Notes: generated from the letters alone by a model not told the origin. Shown: positions 18,445 through 28,514, counted from the first letter of the stretch. The stretch: DNA of 64,000 nucleotides from Candidatus Bathyarchaeota archaeon (GCA_026014665.1 JAOZHX010000022.1:1-64000); one strand, 5' to 3'. Numbers and translations are program-made.

Positions 18445-19915
18445 ATTTCATCGCCTCTGCAGGTCGAATTTTTGCGGCTCTCCATGCAGGATACAAGCTC
18501 CCTAAGGCGCCAAGCAGCAAGGCTGCGCCGAACGCCAACGCTATCAACTCTAAGTTGACGGACGCAGCCACGGTGGGCATGTTTAGGGCTCGTGCAAAAG
18601 GTGTGCTTGAAGAGCTGAAGAGGTTTACGCTTGGAAGTATGAGACCGGAAATCGTTGGTGCTGCTACCACACCTATGGCTATGCCAACTACGCCAGCGAT
18701 TAAGCTCAATAATATGCCTTCAAGGATAAATTGCCCCATCACAGTTGCGTTGCTAAAACCTATGGCTTTTAACGTACCGATTTCTTTAGTACGTTCTCTC
18801 ACAGTGTAGAGCATGACAAAGAGGACTATGAGGCTTGTTGCTGTAATGACTACGATAATTTCCTCGAAAGCGGTAACCTCTGTTTGAGCAATGGAAGCCT
18901 GAGCATTCGCCAATGCGGTGTCATAGGCTGATTGAAGCGATTGAAGTTGGTTTAGGCGTTCTTGACCTGTAGTCACCGTTAATTCAGGATGCAAAGACTG
19001 TATATCAGTTGCTACTTGAGAAACTACATCACTGCTCGTTGCGAAGACCCGCAAACTTGTAATATAACCCTCGTTGTTGGTTATTCTTTGTGCGTCTGAT
19101 AGGTTCATGTAAAGTACGATTGTATCTGAAACTCCTGAACTGCCATGGATGCCTACAACCTTGAAAGTGTTATCCAGAATCGAAATTGTATCGCCGACAC
19201 CAGCGTTGAAGTATGCGGAATTATTCTCACTAAGGACCACCACGCCACTATCGCCTGCCTGCAAGGTGCGGCCAGAAGTTATGTTTGTTGGCACTATAGG
19301 GTAATTATCGATTAAGCCACTGATTAAAGGTATACCTTCTATAGTATAGTCTGGGACCATTCGCGTAAACGTTCGACCCATAAACGAAGTTGTAACATTA
19401 CTGCCCTCGGACGCCTGCAACACAGGCTCAACAGCAGCGACACCTGCTATTTGGCTGATATCTGTGTAGAGGCTTTCATTCATCGGATTCGCCTGTCCAC
19501 CACCAAAAGCGCCACCGCCAAACCTTCCTGATACGGTGCCACCGCCGAATTGACTGGGATCTAAACCTGCAATCCAACTGCCTCCACTACTGCCCCCAGA
19601 GGAAAAGCCATTTCGATCACCCTGCCCTGGAACAAAAGTAAAATTTTGTGGTCCAAAACCAAACCCAGCAAAATCAGATGAAAGGCTGCAATCTATTTGT
19701 AGGAGGGTTTGGTTGATGGTCTGACCTGTTTCAGTTATCGTGTTACCTAAGTTTGTAGCTAGGGTAGTGGCGGCTTGTTGGTTTGCTATAACTCCTGCAG
19801 GTATAGAAATCATGATTGCCATCGAGAAGCCTAACGCTATGATTACAAGTAACGCTCGAATTTTTCTTCTTGAAATGTTTCTTATTGCACGGCTAACTAT
19901 TCCCACATATACCAC
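18437..19915 (-). CDS. ABC transporter permease (MacB type) with Gly-rich external region
   Basis: MacB-like periplasmic domain and C-terminal FtsX TM region; Gly-rich SSGGSSGGSW..FGGGTVSGRFGGGAFGGG. Confidence 0.9.
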   Translation of the reverse strand: MVYVGIVSRAIRNISRRKIRALLVIIALGFSMAIMISIPAGVIANQQAATTLATNLGNTITETGQTINQTLLQIDCSLSSDFAGFGFGPQNFTFVPGQGDRNGFSSGGSSGGSWIAGLDPSQFGGGTVSGRFGGGAFGGGQANPMNESLYTDISQIAGVAAVEPVLQASEGSNVTTSFMGRTFTRMVPDYTIEGIPLISGLIDNYPIVPTNITSGRTLQAGDSGVVVLSENNSAYFNAGVGDTISILDNTFKVVGIHGSSGVSDTIVLYMNLSDAQRITNNEGYITSLRVFATSSDVVSQVATDIQSLHPELTVTTGQERLNQLQSLQSAYDTALANAQASIAQTEVTAFEEIIVVITATSLIVLFVMLYTVRERTKEIGTLKAIGFSNATVMGQFILEGILLSLIAGVVGIAIGVVAAPTISGLILPSVNLFSSSSTPFARALNMPTVAASVNLELIALAFGAALLLGALGSLYPAWRAAKIRPAEAMKYE

Positions 19916-20047
19916 CTTTGATGGATTTTAAGAAAAGGAGCGCCAAGGAGAGAATTGAATGGGTATGCTTTTGGGCAGTTATTTGGGCTTATGGCTTTAT
20001 TTTTCATTTCAAGACTCTCCTTGGTTGTCGATTGCTATCCAGCTAAG

Positions 20048-20082
20048 AATTATTAAATAATTTTTCAAAATTCTACCCAAAT
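20048..20082. promoter_or_regulatory. Shared 35-bp promoter element, copy 1 (upstream of ABC permease unit)
   Basis: AATTATTAAATAATTTTTCAAAATTCTACCCAAAT; 31/35 identical to 20765-20799. Confidence 0.7.
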
Positions 20083-20179
20083 CTTTCCCATATCAGAAGA
20101 CCCCGGGAGTAATTCTAGGGGAGTTAAATTGCAAAAAAAAGATATAAAAAAAATCGACGAAGAGAGGGGCAGGGAGATT

Positions 20180-20719
20180 TTACTTGTCGATTTCTGTAAT
20201 GGTTAACGTCACGATTTTAGTGACTTTTTCTTGGCTAAGATCCACGATAACCGTCGCTCGTCCATTAGTACCTTTCAGATCCACGATTGCAGTTGTGGCT
20301 TTTGTCAATATGTTGCCATTGGCATCGATTGACGTAGTTATTTGCGGATGTACCGAAGTTATGTTGTAACCTTGGTTGAGTAGATTCTGAACATCGCTGT
20401 CTGCTTTAGCTATAGCTGTCACGTTTGCAACATAATCAGAGCTTACTTGCATAGCGCCTCCACCGAATCCGCCATACCCTCTACCGAACCTTCCGCATGG
20501 ACCCCGTGGACTAAAGCCGAATTCACCAGCCGGTACCTGTTGAGGATTAAAGCCGTTGTTGTCTTGGGTTACAGCTGATGGAGTAGAAGTAGTTTCTGAA
20601 TCGGAGGCTACAGCCGTTGTGGCTTTTGCTGTTGATTGCAATGCAAAGGCTATGGATACTGTGACTGCAGCTACGAGGACGACCGTGATTAATGTGATTG
20701 CTTTAGTTTTTGAGTTCAT
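20180..20719 (-). CDS. Secreted Gly-rich hypothetical protein with N-terminal signal
   Basis: N-terminal hydrophobic segment; FGFSPRGPCGRFGRGYGGFGGGAM; PepSY-like C-terminal texture. Confidence 0.7.
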   Translation of the reverse strand: MNSKTKAITLITVVLVAAVTVSIAFALQSTAKATTAVASDSETTSTPSAVTQDNNGFNPQQVPAGEFGFSPRGPCGRFGRGYGGFGGGAMQVSSDYVANVTAIAKADSDVQNLLNQGYNITSVHPQITTSIDANGNILTKATTAIVDLKGTNGRATVIVDLSQEKVTKIVTLTITEIDK

Positions 20720-20764
20720 ACCCTTGTTTTTTCACCTCCTGTTCTAAAAAGAAGGTAACTGATA

Positions 20765-20799
20765 AATTATTAAATGATTTTTCACAATTATGCCCAAAT
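20765..20799. promoter_or_regulatory. Shared 35-bp promoter element, copy 2 (upstream of Gly-rich protein, divergent to HTH regulator)
   Basis: AATTATTAAATGATTTTTCACAATTATGCCCAAAT. Confidence 0.7.
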
Positions 20800-20912
20800 T
20801 GACACCGAATTTTAACCTAAAAGGGCGTTTTTGTAGTTGTTTTGAAGCACACCTTTATTACTTCAATCCGCTTAGAGCACTAAAAGAATCTTGGTCTGCA
20901 CGGAGCGATAGT

Positions 20913-21215
20913 ATGTCTGCAAACACTCGTTCACTAAAATATCTGCTTGGATGGCTCATCGCTGGCACCAGAGGCGGACCTACCCGTGCAAAAATCATAG
21001 TGACCTTAAAGGAAACTCCTCAGAACGCCAATCAACTTGCCACCACCTTAAAAATGGATTACAAAACAATGCGACACCACTTGGATGTCCTAGAGAAGAA
21101 CAAAATCATAACCTCAATTGGCGACCGGTATGGAGCTACGTACTTTCTTTCCCAAATGATGGAGGAGAATTACAGCCTGTTTGAGGAGATTATGAAGAAA
21201 ATAGGGAAAAAGTAG
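20913..21215 (+). CDS. Winged-helix (ArsR-like) transcriptional regulator
   Basis: GPTRAKIIVTLKETPQNANQLATTLKMDYKTMRHHLDVLEKNKIITSIGDRYGATYFLS; ORF opens at 20790, ATG at 20913 likely. Confidence 0.85.
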   Translation: MSANTRSLKYLLGWLIAGTRGGPTRAKIIVTLKETPQNANQLATTLKMDYKTMRHHLDVLEKNKIITSIGDRYGATYFLSQMMEENYSLFEEIMKKIGKK

Positions 21216-21233
21216 AAAAGGAAGATAAAGAAG

Positions 21234-21683
21234 ATGGAAAAACAAATGAATGAGAATAGGTTGAAAATTGGTTTAGTTGCCACAGTTTTAATAGCAGTCG
21301 CCATATTAGCGGCGTTTTGGGCGATGTCGATGTTTCCTCAACCGCCCTTTGAACCGCGCCGTATTCCTGGCCAAGGGGGATACATACCAGGCGACTTTGA
21401 ATTTTTCTATGTTGCTTTCACTATAATTTCCACTATAAACATAGCTATGCTCGTAATTTTACTTCTCACTTACATCAACATCTACTCAAAAACTCGTTCG
21501 CCCTTCACTGTTGGATTAATAATCTTCGCCACGGTTTTTCTAATCAAAGACTTCACATCCAGCCCTATCATCGCAGGCTTGTTTAGTTTTAGAGCAGTGG
21601 GACTTGGACCCTTCGTGTTTCTGCCGGGCATACTTGAGTTTGCAGCTTTATCAGTGTTGCTTTACCTCAGCATCAGATACTAA
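21234..21683 (+). CDS. Hypothetical membrane protein
   Basis: Four hydrophobic segments; directly downstream of the HTH regulator. Confidence 0.7.
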   Translation: MEKQMNENRLKIGLVATVLIAVAILAAFWAMSMFPQPPFEPRRIPGQGGYIPGDFEFFYVAFTIISTINIAMLVILLLTYINIYSKTRSPFTVGLIIFATVFLIKDFTSSPIIAGLFSFRAVGLGPFVFLPGILEFAALSVLLYLSIRY

Positions 21684-21801
21684 TCGATGCTCTATCACTT
21701 GCTGCTTTTCCCTTTAATGGATAGCCGTTGGGCTGAATATGGAAAAAATTATTTATAGACATGATAGTCTATTGCGTAAAGAACAAGACGGATGAGAGAG
21801 C

Positions 21802-22443
21802 ATGAGTCAAAGTCAAGGCAGCCAAAAAATCATAGTCATCGCTTTGGTAATGATATGCGTTATACTTGGAGCCAGTTTAGTAGGCGTGATTGTTTTAATG
21901 CAGCCTAGCAGCGGCGATTACGAAGCCCAACTGGCTGAAAAGGACGCAACCATCAGTTCACTCCAAACACAGATCTCCCAACTTCGAACTGAATTAGCGC
22001 AAGCGCAAGCCGGCGGCGGATCTGGCGGTTCATCTTCACAAGTCGCAGCTTTAAACGAACAGCTAGCTTATTTGAATGACACCTTAACTCAGTACGCTTC
22101 ACAGCTAGATACTTTAAATCAAATCACCGCTTTAGAGAAGTCACAGACTGTATATTCAGACACCGTTATTCAAGTTGCCAACACCACAACTGTTGTTTTC
22201 AATGAACCTGAACTGCCGTATGCAGGCTTAATCGTCGTTGAAGTTTCTGCAGCCCTATCTAATACAACGTATGCCCAAGTAAACTTCGTCTATAACGATA
22301 TCAACTTTAGCTACAATCAAACCATCGGATACTCTGGTACTGCGTACTTCGCGGTCTTACCAGGCAGCCTCGAAGTCAGAATCGGTAACCTAAACCCCAC
22401 TGAATCAAACAGCGCCAAAACCACAGTCACCTACATCTATTAA
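21802..22443 (+). CDS. Hypothetical membrane-anchored coiled-coil protein
   Basis: N-terminal TM then YEAQLAEKDATISSLQTQISQLRTELAQAQ coiled coil. Confidence 0.75.
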   Translation: MSQSQGSQKIIVIALVMICVILGASLVGVIVLMQPSSGDYEAQLAEKDATISSLQTQISQLRTELAQAQAGGGSGGSSSQVAALNEQLAYLNDTLTQYASQLDTLNQITALEKSQTVYSDTVIQVANTTTVVFNEPELPYAGLIVVEVSAALSNTTYAQVNFVYNDINFSYNQTIGYSGTAYFAVLPGSLEVRIGNLNPTESNSAKTTVTYIY

Positions 22444-22512
22444 CCCTAACTCTTTTTTTACAACAGGATAAATAAGTTCCAGCACGAATTGTATTAGGGA
22501 GCACACTATTTT

Positions 22513-24603
22513 ATGCAAAACAAAGTTCTACCCATACGAAAACCTAATCGCCTCATAAAAGAAAAAAGCCCCTATCTTCTCCAGCACGCCTACAACCCCG
22601 TGGACTGGTACCCATGGAGCAACGAAGCATTCGAGAAGGCAAAAGCCGAAGATAAACCAGTTTTTGTATCCATAGGCTACTCAACGTGCCATTGGTGTCA
22701 CGTGATGGAAAAAGAAAGCTTCGAAGATCCGCAAGTTGCGGCTCTAATGAACGAGGTTTTCGTCTGCATAAAGGTGGACCGAGAAGAACGCCCAGACCTC
22801 GACACTGCTTACATGGCAATTTGCCAATCCATGGGCAGAAATTGCGGCTGGCCCCTAAACGTAATAATGACCCCTAACAAGAACCCTTTTTTCGTCGCCA
22901 GCTACATCCCCAGAGACAACCGTTATGGCAGCGCCGGCATGCTTGAACTGGTGCCTCAGATAAACCAGATATGGCAGTCAAGGCGCGGGGAAATGGAAAC
23001 CATAGGCAAGGAACTCAAACAACAAATAACAATCATGCCCCAGCCGCAGCCTGAAAAAAAACCTGACAAAACCACGCTTGACGACGCCTACGAGCAACTG
23101 TTCTTACGTTTCGACCGTGAAAACGGCGGGTTCGGCGGCGCTCCCAAATTCCCTTCGCCCCACAACCTCCTTTTCCTCTTGCGATACTGGGTCCGAACGG
23201 GCGAAAAACCAGCGTTGACAATGGTGGAGAAAACCTTGCGTGCTATGCGGCTTGGCGGCATCTTTGATCAGGTAGGTTTGGGTTTTCACCGGTACTCCAC
23301 GGACGCAAGATGGTTGGTTCCGCATTTTGAGAAGATGCTCTACGACCAAGCCCTCTTGACTTTGGCGTACCTTGAAGCGTACCATGCGACTGGGGCATTA
23401 AAATTTAAAGTTACAGCCGAAGAAACCCTCGAATACGTGCTTAGAGACCTGGCTGCGCCGCAGGGCGTTTTTTTCTCGGCTCAAGATGCTGACAGCGAAG
23501 GCGAAGAAGGCAGGTTCTACCTGTGGACTGAGGCGCAAATCAGACAAGTCCTGCCCGCGGATGAAGCGGATTTAGCGATTAGGCTTTTCGGCGTTACCCA
23601 CGAAGGCAACTACTTTGAACCGCCCCAAGGCAGAAGCGGAAAGAACATTCTTCACTTCCCAAAGCCCCTGGACCAGTTAGCCGCCGAAGCAGACTTAACC
23701 CTCGACGAACTTATTCCCAAACTTGGAAAAATCGTAAATGTCCTCTTCAAAGCCCGTGAAAAACGAACTCATCCCGCCAGAGACGAAAAAGTGCTTGTTG
23801 ATTGGAACGGGCTGATGATTGCTGCGTTAGCTAGGGCAAATCAGGTTTTAGGCGAAACAAAGTATCTGCAAGCTGCGGCAAAAGCGGCGGATTTCATTCT
23901 ACAAGAAATGCGCTCTGAGGATGGGCGACTTTACCATCGGTTTGCTGGGGGTGAGACGGCGGTTGAGGGTTTCTTGGATGATTATGCCTGTTTAGTGTTT
24001 GGCTTAATTGAGCTTTACGAGGCAGGGTTCGACGAGAAATACATGCAGGCCACAATTGAGTTGACAAAAAACATGATTGATGAGTTTTGGGATCAGCAGG
24101 CAGGCGGTTTTTACTTCACCATGAAAGACACCGACCAAGAAGTACCAAGGCTAAAGCAAACCTACGATGGAGCCGTGCCCTCAGGAAACTCGATTGCCCT
24201 TTTGAACCTGCTGCGTCTCTCACGCCTGACGACTGAAGTTTCCTTTGAAAAATATGCAGAAAAACTGTTAAACGCATTCTCCGAAGAACTTGTCAGCTTA
24301 CCGCTCGGGCACACTTTCATGCTTTCGGGGCTGGATTTTGCCCTTGGATCAGCCCTCAACGTGGTTTTAGTCGGCACCTTAGCTGAAAAAGATACCTTGG
24401 TCATGTTGACGGCGCTGAGAAAAAAGTACCTACCCAACCTGACCGTGATCCTGTGGACGCCTGAAAAAGCCAAGTTAGCCCCAAGAGGGATCAACTACGA
24501 AAAAATCGACGGCAAAGCCACTGCTTACGTTTGCCGAGCCCAAACCTGTATGCCTCCAACAAACAGCATAAACGAGATGTTAAAGTTGCTTGGACAGGGA
24601 TAA
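22513..24603 (+). CDS. Thioredoxin domain-containing protein (YyaL/DUF255 family)
   Basis: [60 protein letters not shown]. Confidence 0.95.
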   Translation: MQNKVLPIRKPNRLIKEKSPYLLQHAYNPVDWYPWSNEAFEKAKAEDKPVFVSIGYSTCHWCHVMEKESFEDPQVAALMNEVFVCIKVDREERPDLDTAYMAICQSMGRNCGWPLNVIMTPNKNPFFVASYIPRDNRYGSAGMLELVPQINQIWQSRRGEMETIGKELKQQITIMPQPQPEKKPDKTTLDDAYEQLFLRFDRENGGFGGAPKFPSPHNLLFLLRYWVRTGEKPALTMVEKTLRAMRLGGIFDQVGLGFHRYSTDARWLVPHFEKMLYDQALLTLAYLEAYHATGALKFKVTAEETLEYVLRDLAAPQGVFFSAQDADSEGEEGRFYLWTEAQIRQVLPADEADLAIRLFGVTHEGNYFEPPQGRSGKNILHFPKPLDQLAAEADLTLDELIPKLGKIVNVLFKAREKRTHPARDEKVLVDWNGLMIAALARANQVLGETKYLQAAAKAADFILQEMRSEDGRLYHRFAGGETAVEGFLDDYACLVFGLIELYEAGFDEKYMQATIELTKNMIDEFWDQQAGGFYFTMKDTDQEVPRLKQTYDGAVPSGNSIALLNLLRLSRLTTEVSFEKYAEKLLNAFSEELVSLPLGHTFMLSGLDFALGSALNVVLVGTLAEKDTLVMLTALRKKYLPNLTVILWTPEKAKLAPRGINYEKIDGKATAYVCRAQTCMPPTNSINEMLKLLGQG

Positions 24604-24632
24604 AGATGTGCAGGTTAAAGGAAAAGAGCAGG

Positions 24633-24720
24633 TGGCGCCGGGAATGGGATTCGAACCCATGCGGACCAGAAGGTCCACGGGCTCTCAAGGCCCGCGCGTT
24701 AACCACTCTGCCATCCCGGC
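24633..24720 (-). tRNA. tRNA-Ser (anticodon TGA), CCA encoded
   Basis: GCCGGGA...CGGGC CTTGAGA GCCCG, long variable arm, TTCGAAT T-loop, TCCCGGC-G-CCA. Confidence 0.95.
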
Positions 24721-24888
24721 TCTGGATAAAACAACACTTGTTATTCGTTGTGTCTTAAATGTTTACCGAATCCTGATTTAAAGCAGATACCAAAGATTTT
24801 TTTTGCCTTTTGTGTTTCTGCTTGAGGTTACAGCCTTAGCCAGTCTGCAACGTGAAGTATAAAGGGAAGTACATTGCTAAGAGACCAC

Positions 24889-24959
24889 CACCTTAAAAGT
24901 CCCGATGTTTATCCAATAAGAAAGCCCGGTTATTGGGCAAAAGTTCTTAACTTAAGGTG
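24889..24959 (+). promoter_or_regulatory. Candidate structured 5' leader upstream of JAMM gene
   Basis: CACCTTAA(24889-24896)/TTAAGGTG(24952-24959) enclosing CCAATAA(24913-24919)/TTATTGG(24930-24936). Confidence 0.45.
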
Positions 24960-24974
24960 CGGACCGTTGATGAC

Positions 24975-25394
24975 ATGGCAACAAAAACCGTAATCCACAT
25001 GCCCAGTAACATTTTGGACGCCATTTATGCAGGCGCCAAAGAACTCTACCCGCGTGAAAGTTTCCTGTTGCTAAGGGGCAAAAAACGCAAAGGTATCATC
25101 AGCATAACAGATTTGGTTTTAGCACCCTTTGCAGTTCATGGAGAAGGCTTTGCAAACTTCAATCCATACTTGTTTGGAGGGGATTACTCACTGGTTGGAA
25201 CCGTGCATTCCCATCCCTCTGGAAATATTTCGCCAAGCCATACAGATTTGAACTACTTCTTTGGACGTGTACTAATGATTGTCGGTTACCCCTATGAAGG
25301 AAAAAATTGTGTTGCTGCTTACGACTCAAACGGTGATAAACTACCCATAGAAGTAGTTGCAGCCTTAAAATGCAAAGACGAAGATTTCTACTAA
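24975..25394 (+). CDS. JAMM/Mov34 (MPN) metalloprotease domain protein
   Basis: GTVHSHPSGNISPSHTDLNYF motif (HxH..S..D); ORF opens at GTG 24957, ATG 24975 likely. Confidence 0.85.
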   Translation: MATKTVIHMPSNILDAIYAGAKELYPRESFLLLRGKKRKGIISITDLVLAPFAVHGEGFANFNPYLFGGDYSLVGTVHSHPSGNISPSHTDLNYFFGRVLMIVGYPYEGKNCVAAYDSNGDKLPIEVVAALKCKDEDFY

Positions 25395-25756
25395 CCTGGC
25401 CCAGAACTTTTTTTGATAGATAACTGATACTGCACTAGAAAATCTGCGGCAAATTTGTCAGCATTCCCCTCTGTTCCCCGATGCAGTTTATCGACCCCCC
25501 GACTACGCATATGGTGATAAAATTCATGCAAAATAACAAAGGGATTAATCAAGACGTCGCTGTTTTGCACAGAGATAGTTTCAGTCTTAGCACTATAGCA
25601 ACCATACGCTTTGATCTTATGCTTCTTAGGCAAACCCACCTTAAGTTTTGGAACATTAACTTGGTAGTTTTTCGCCAGCAGTTCAAGGGCTTCTTCTGTT
25701 TTTCCGTTAAGAATCAACCAAACTACCGCAGGTTTGAAATCACCCAAAACCATCAC
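25391..25756 (-). CDS. Putative zinc metallopeptidase-like protein
   Basis: FVILHEFYHHMRSRG: HExxH-like motif, downstream EGNADKFAADFL. Confidence 0.6.
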   Translation of the reverse strand: MMVLGDFKPAVVWLILNGKTEEALELLAKNYQVNVPKLKVGLPKKHKIKAYGCYSAKTETISVQNSDVLINPFVILHEFYHHMRSRGVDKLHRGTEGNADKFAADFLVQYQLSIKKSSGPG

Positions 25757-25795
25757 AAATCAAAAGGACAAAGCAGCACTCCTTAATTAACCTCT

Positions 25796-27046
25796 TCATT
25801 GGCCATACGTGCCTGTTCGGATTTTCTCTACTAACAAGTGAATAAATTCAATCGGCCAGACATCGTCGCAAACGTCATCTGTCAAAATTTTGTGCTGATG
25901 ATACATGGGGATTAAATCATTCTTAAGCAATAGAATTAAGAGGAATTCATGGCCATAGGTACGTTTGAACAGGGCATACTTACGTGCTTGCCGTTTCGAC
26001 ATCTCAAAATGTGGTTCAAGGATAATTTTTCGTCCCTGAACCTTTTTCTCCAAGATAAAATCAGGGGTATAGACTTCATTGGGCAAAGGAAAACTGATAG
26101 TTTCATAACCAAAAGGAATGTGCATTCGCAAAAGAGTTAGCGCCGTCTTCTTTTCCCAGCCACTTTTATAACGACTCATCTTTTGATAGTAAGCCTGAGG
26201 TTGCCCTGTAATTTTTTGCATGCGATCCAAAAAATCGAGGGCTGTTTTGAGGGTATAGCGATTGAGCGTTTTCTGTTTTAGCCATCTGCCTAGCAAAAAG
26301 AAAGGATAATCTACTTTTGCCGGGTCATGCGGGAAAAGGCGTTTTGCAAAATCAGTGATTTTTTGCCTTGCATCTGCCGCTGTTTTCTCGTCACGCCAAA
26401 GAGAAAATGATGCTGAATCTATCAGTCCTAAACTGGCTGCTACGTTGGCGTTCTCCTTAGTCAGCGGTACATAGAGGTCTTCGGGCAAAAGATGGTCGTA
26501 GATTTGCAAATCAGGGGAAGGGCGTACCATCCACCGCATGTAAGTCCAAGCTCTATCTTTGTGTAAGCCACCTAAAGCATGGATATTTTGCGCAATGTCT
26601 TCAATGAAGTCCTTGGGCTTAGTGAACTTCTGTGAGTACTTTAGGAGATTTCGCTCTGCATTATTTTTCACGAATAAGTTAACCGAAGCCAAATTTTCTG
26701 AAGCAGCTTTCCTGTTTGGTCCAAAATCATGGTAGAAGTCAGCTTTCACTATTTCCTCTTCAAAGATATGCGCTTTCTTTATTTCAAAAAGACTATTGCC
26801 GAAAGCTTCGTGAAGGTACACCAATAGCATACGGGCGTTCTCAGGGTAGCCAACTATCATATCATCAAGAATCGAAGAAACAAGAAGGAAATAGTGGGCG
26901 ATAATCTTTCGCTCTTCATATTTCTCAGAATAGGGATTGAAGAGCAATCGAGGGCTCATACGGCGGTCCCATTGAACGTCGGCTACGTTTGAGTTTTTGT
27001 TTATGAACTCGACTAGTAACGTGAGCACTTCGTCCGTTGCAGCCAT
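25796..27046 (-). CDS. Putative DUF2400/HhH-GPD-like protein with C-terminal PD-(D/E)XK-like region
   Basis: WTYMRWMVRPSPDLQIYDHLLPEDLYVPLTKENANVAASLGLI..DPAKVDYPFFLLGRWL; C-term VYTPDFIL..RKIILEPHFEMSKRQARKY. Confidence 0.5.
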   Translation of the reverse strand: MAATDEVLTLLVEFINKNSNVADVQWDRRMSPRLLFNPYSEKYEERKIIAHYFLLVSSILDDMIVGYPENARMLLVYLHEAFGNSLFEIKKAHIFEEEIVKADFYHDFGPNRKAASENLASVNLFVKNNAERNLLKYSQKFTKPKDFIEDIAQNIHALGGLHKDRAWTYMRWMVRPSPDLQIYDHLLPEDLYVPLTKENANVAASLGLIDSASFSLWRDEKTAADARQKITDFAKRLFPHDPAKVDYPFFLLGRWLKQKTLNRYTLKTALDFLDRMQKITGQPQAYYQKMSRYKSGWEKKTALTLLRMHIPFGYETISFPLPNEVYTPDFILEKKVQGRKIILEPHFEMSKRQARKYALFKRTYGHEFLLILLLKNDLIPMYHQHKILTDDVCDDVWPIEFIHLLVEKIRTGTYGQ

Positions 27047-27237
27047 AGCGCCTCACCCAAATTATTAGTATATCGTAAGTTAACTTATCGTGAGGTAGCT
27101 TAAAAACTACTGTTATGATTTGACCTGTAACAATAAATAGGAAATAGTTTAATAGAAGCTGGAAAATCAGATAATGCAACGCCCAAAAAGACGAAGCGCC
27201 TAAATAGGAAAACAACATAAAACACTTGCGAAAAAGT

Positions 27238-27315
27238 GGGCCGGTCGTCTAGCCTGGTTAGGACATCTGCTTGACGTGCAGAAGGTCGCCGGTCCGAATC
27301 CGGTCCGGCCCACCA
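27238..27315 (+). tRNA. tRNA-Val (anticodon GAC), CCA encoded
   Basis: GGGCCGG...TCTGC TTGACGT GCAGA...TCCGAAT...CCGGCCCACCA. Confidence 0.95.
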
Positions 27316-27395
27316 TCAACGTAATTCTTGAACCGATATTTTTTTCATTGCTGATGCATACTAGTAAATGCAGAAAGTTTTTTCGAGGTGATGTT

Positions 27396-27725
27396 TTGGA
27401 GAAAAAATATTCCGTCATAGCTGACTTTAGCATTATTCCTGTTGGTCATGGAGAAACAAGTGTTGGCCGTTACGTGGCAGAAGCGTTAAACGCAGTCAAG
27501 AAGGTGAAGGGTGTAAGCTTTGAAGTGACGCCGATGGGGACCGTTCTAGAAGCAAATACCCTGGAAGCTGTTTTTGAAGCGGTCAAAGCTGCTCACGAAG
27601 CAATAATTGCCAAGGGCATTTTAAGAGTTGAGTCAAACCTGAGAATCGACGATAGAAGAGACAAGCCCAGAACGATGAAGGACAAGGTTGAGGCTGTTAA
27701 AAAGTACATGAAGAGCCAAGTTTGA
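27396..27725 (+). CDS. MTH1187-family thiamine-binding protein
   Basis: DFSIIPVGHGETSVGRYVAEALNAVKKVKGVSFEVTPMGTVLEA; listed ORF start lies in the tRNA; TTG at 27396 with gaggtgat RBS is better. Confidence 0.88.
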   Translation: MEKKYSVIADFSIIPVGHGETSVGRYVAEALNAVKKVKGVSFEVTPMGTVLEANTLEAVFEAVKAAHEAIIAKGILRVESNLRIDDRRDKPRTMKDKVEAVKKYMKSQV

Positions 27726-27808
27726 TACGGGCTGATTCTTAACGCTCAAGCGTTGTGCAAAGTGAGGCATACGGCAAGTTTTTCTATCGGGCATGTGTAT
27801 TATAATGC

Positions 27809-28282
27809 GTGGGATTTAACATGAGTCCCAACGTTTTGATAATGTACGATTCAATGACAGGCAACACTGAGAAACTCGCCAACGCCGTCGCAGAAGGAGC
27901 CAAGAAAGTAAAAGGCATCAACGTTGAAATCCAAAAAGCTGATTCAGTAGACTTGAAAAGTGTCGCAGCCGCCGATGCCTATGCTTTTGGGTCGCCCACA
28001 CATTTCAGTATGATGTCAGGTCGAACATTATCCTTGCTTACGAGGCTGTACCCGATTCGCGACAAGATGGCTGGTAAACCAATCGCAGTATTTACAACGG
28101 GCGCAGGAGGGCAAGTTGACGCTCTTGCAAGCATCGAGCGCACCATAGGCGTGTTTAATCCAATATTTGTAAAGCCAGGGGTAACCGTGGAGGGCGGAAC
28201 ATCCGAGACGGACAGACTTCAAGCAGTAAAACTGGGAGAGAGACTGGCAAAGGCTGCTTTGGTGCATCAGAGGAGCAGATAG
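27809..28282 (+). CDS. Flavodoxin family protein
   Basis: VLIMYDSMTGNTEKLANAVAEGAKK; GSPTHFSMMSG. Confidence 0.9.
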   Translation: MGFNMSPNVLIMYDSMTGNTEKLANAVAEGAKKVKGINVEIQKADSVDLKSVAAADAYAFGSPTHFSMMSGRTLSLLTRLYPIRDKMAGKPIAVFTTGAGGQVDALASIERTIGVFNPIFVKPGVTVEGGTSETDRLQAVKLGERLAKAALVHQRSR

Positions 28283-28514
28283 GTTTTCGACGTCTAAAAA
28301 GGGCTAGCGATTAACTGACCACATTTACCGATCTTAATGAAAAGGAAGCGGAGCTTTTACCTATTTAAATTGAAAGTGTTGATGTCTGTTGTCAACTAAA
28401 GAGGAAATGCGGTTTGCAACGAAAAAACCGGCATGATACCGACTAAACTTGTCTGCTTAAGACATGAGAAATCATCGAAACTTTAAACGGCTATACGCCA
28501 GAATCTGAAAAAAA

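Noticed and set aside
24491-24781. ORFs overlapping tRNA-Ser (24491-24706, 24531-24758, 24590-24781)
   Set aside because: They run through a clear tRNA gene.
27200-27433. ORF 27200-27433 (-) and the upstream part of ORF 27276-27725
   Set aside because: Both read through tRNA-Val; the thiamine-binding CDS start was moved to 27396.
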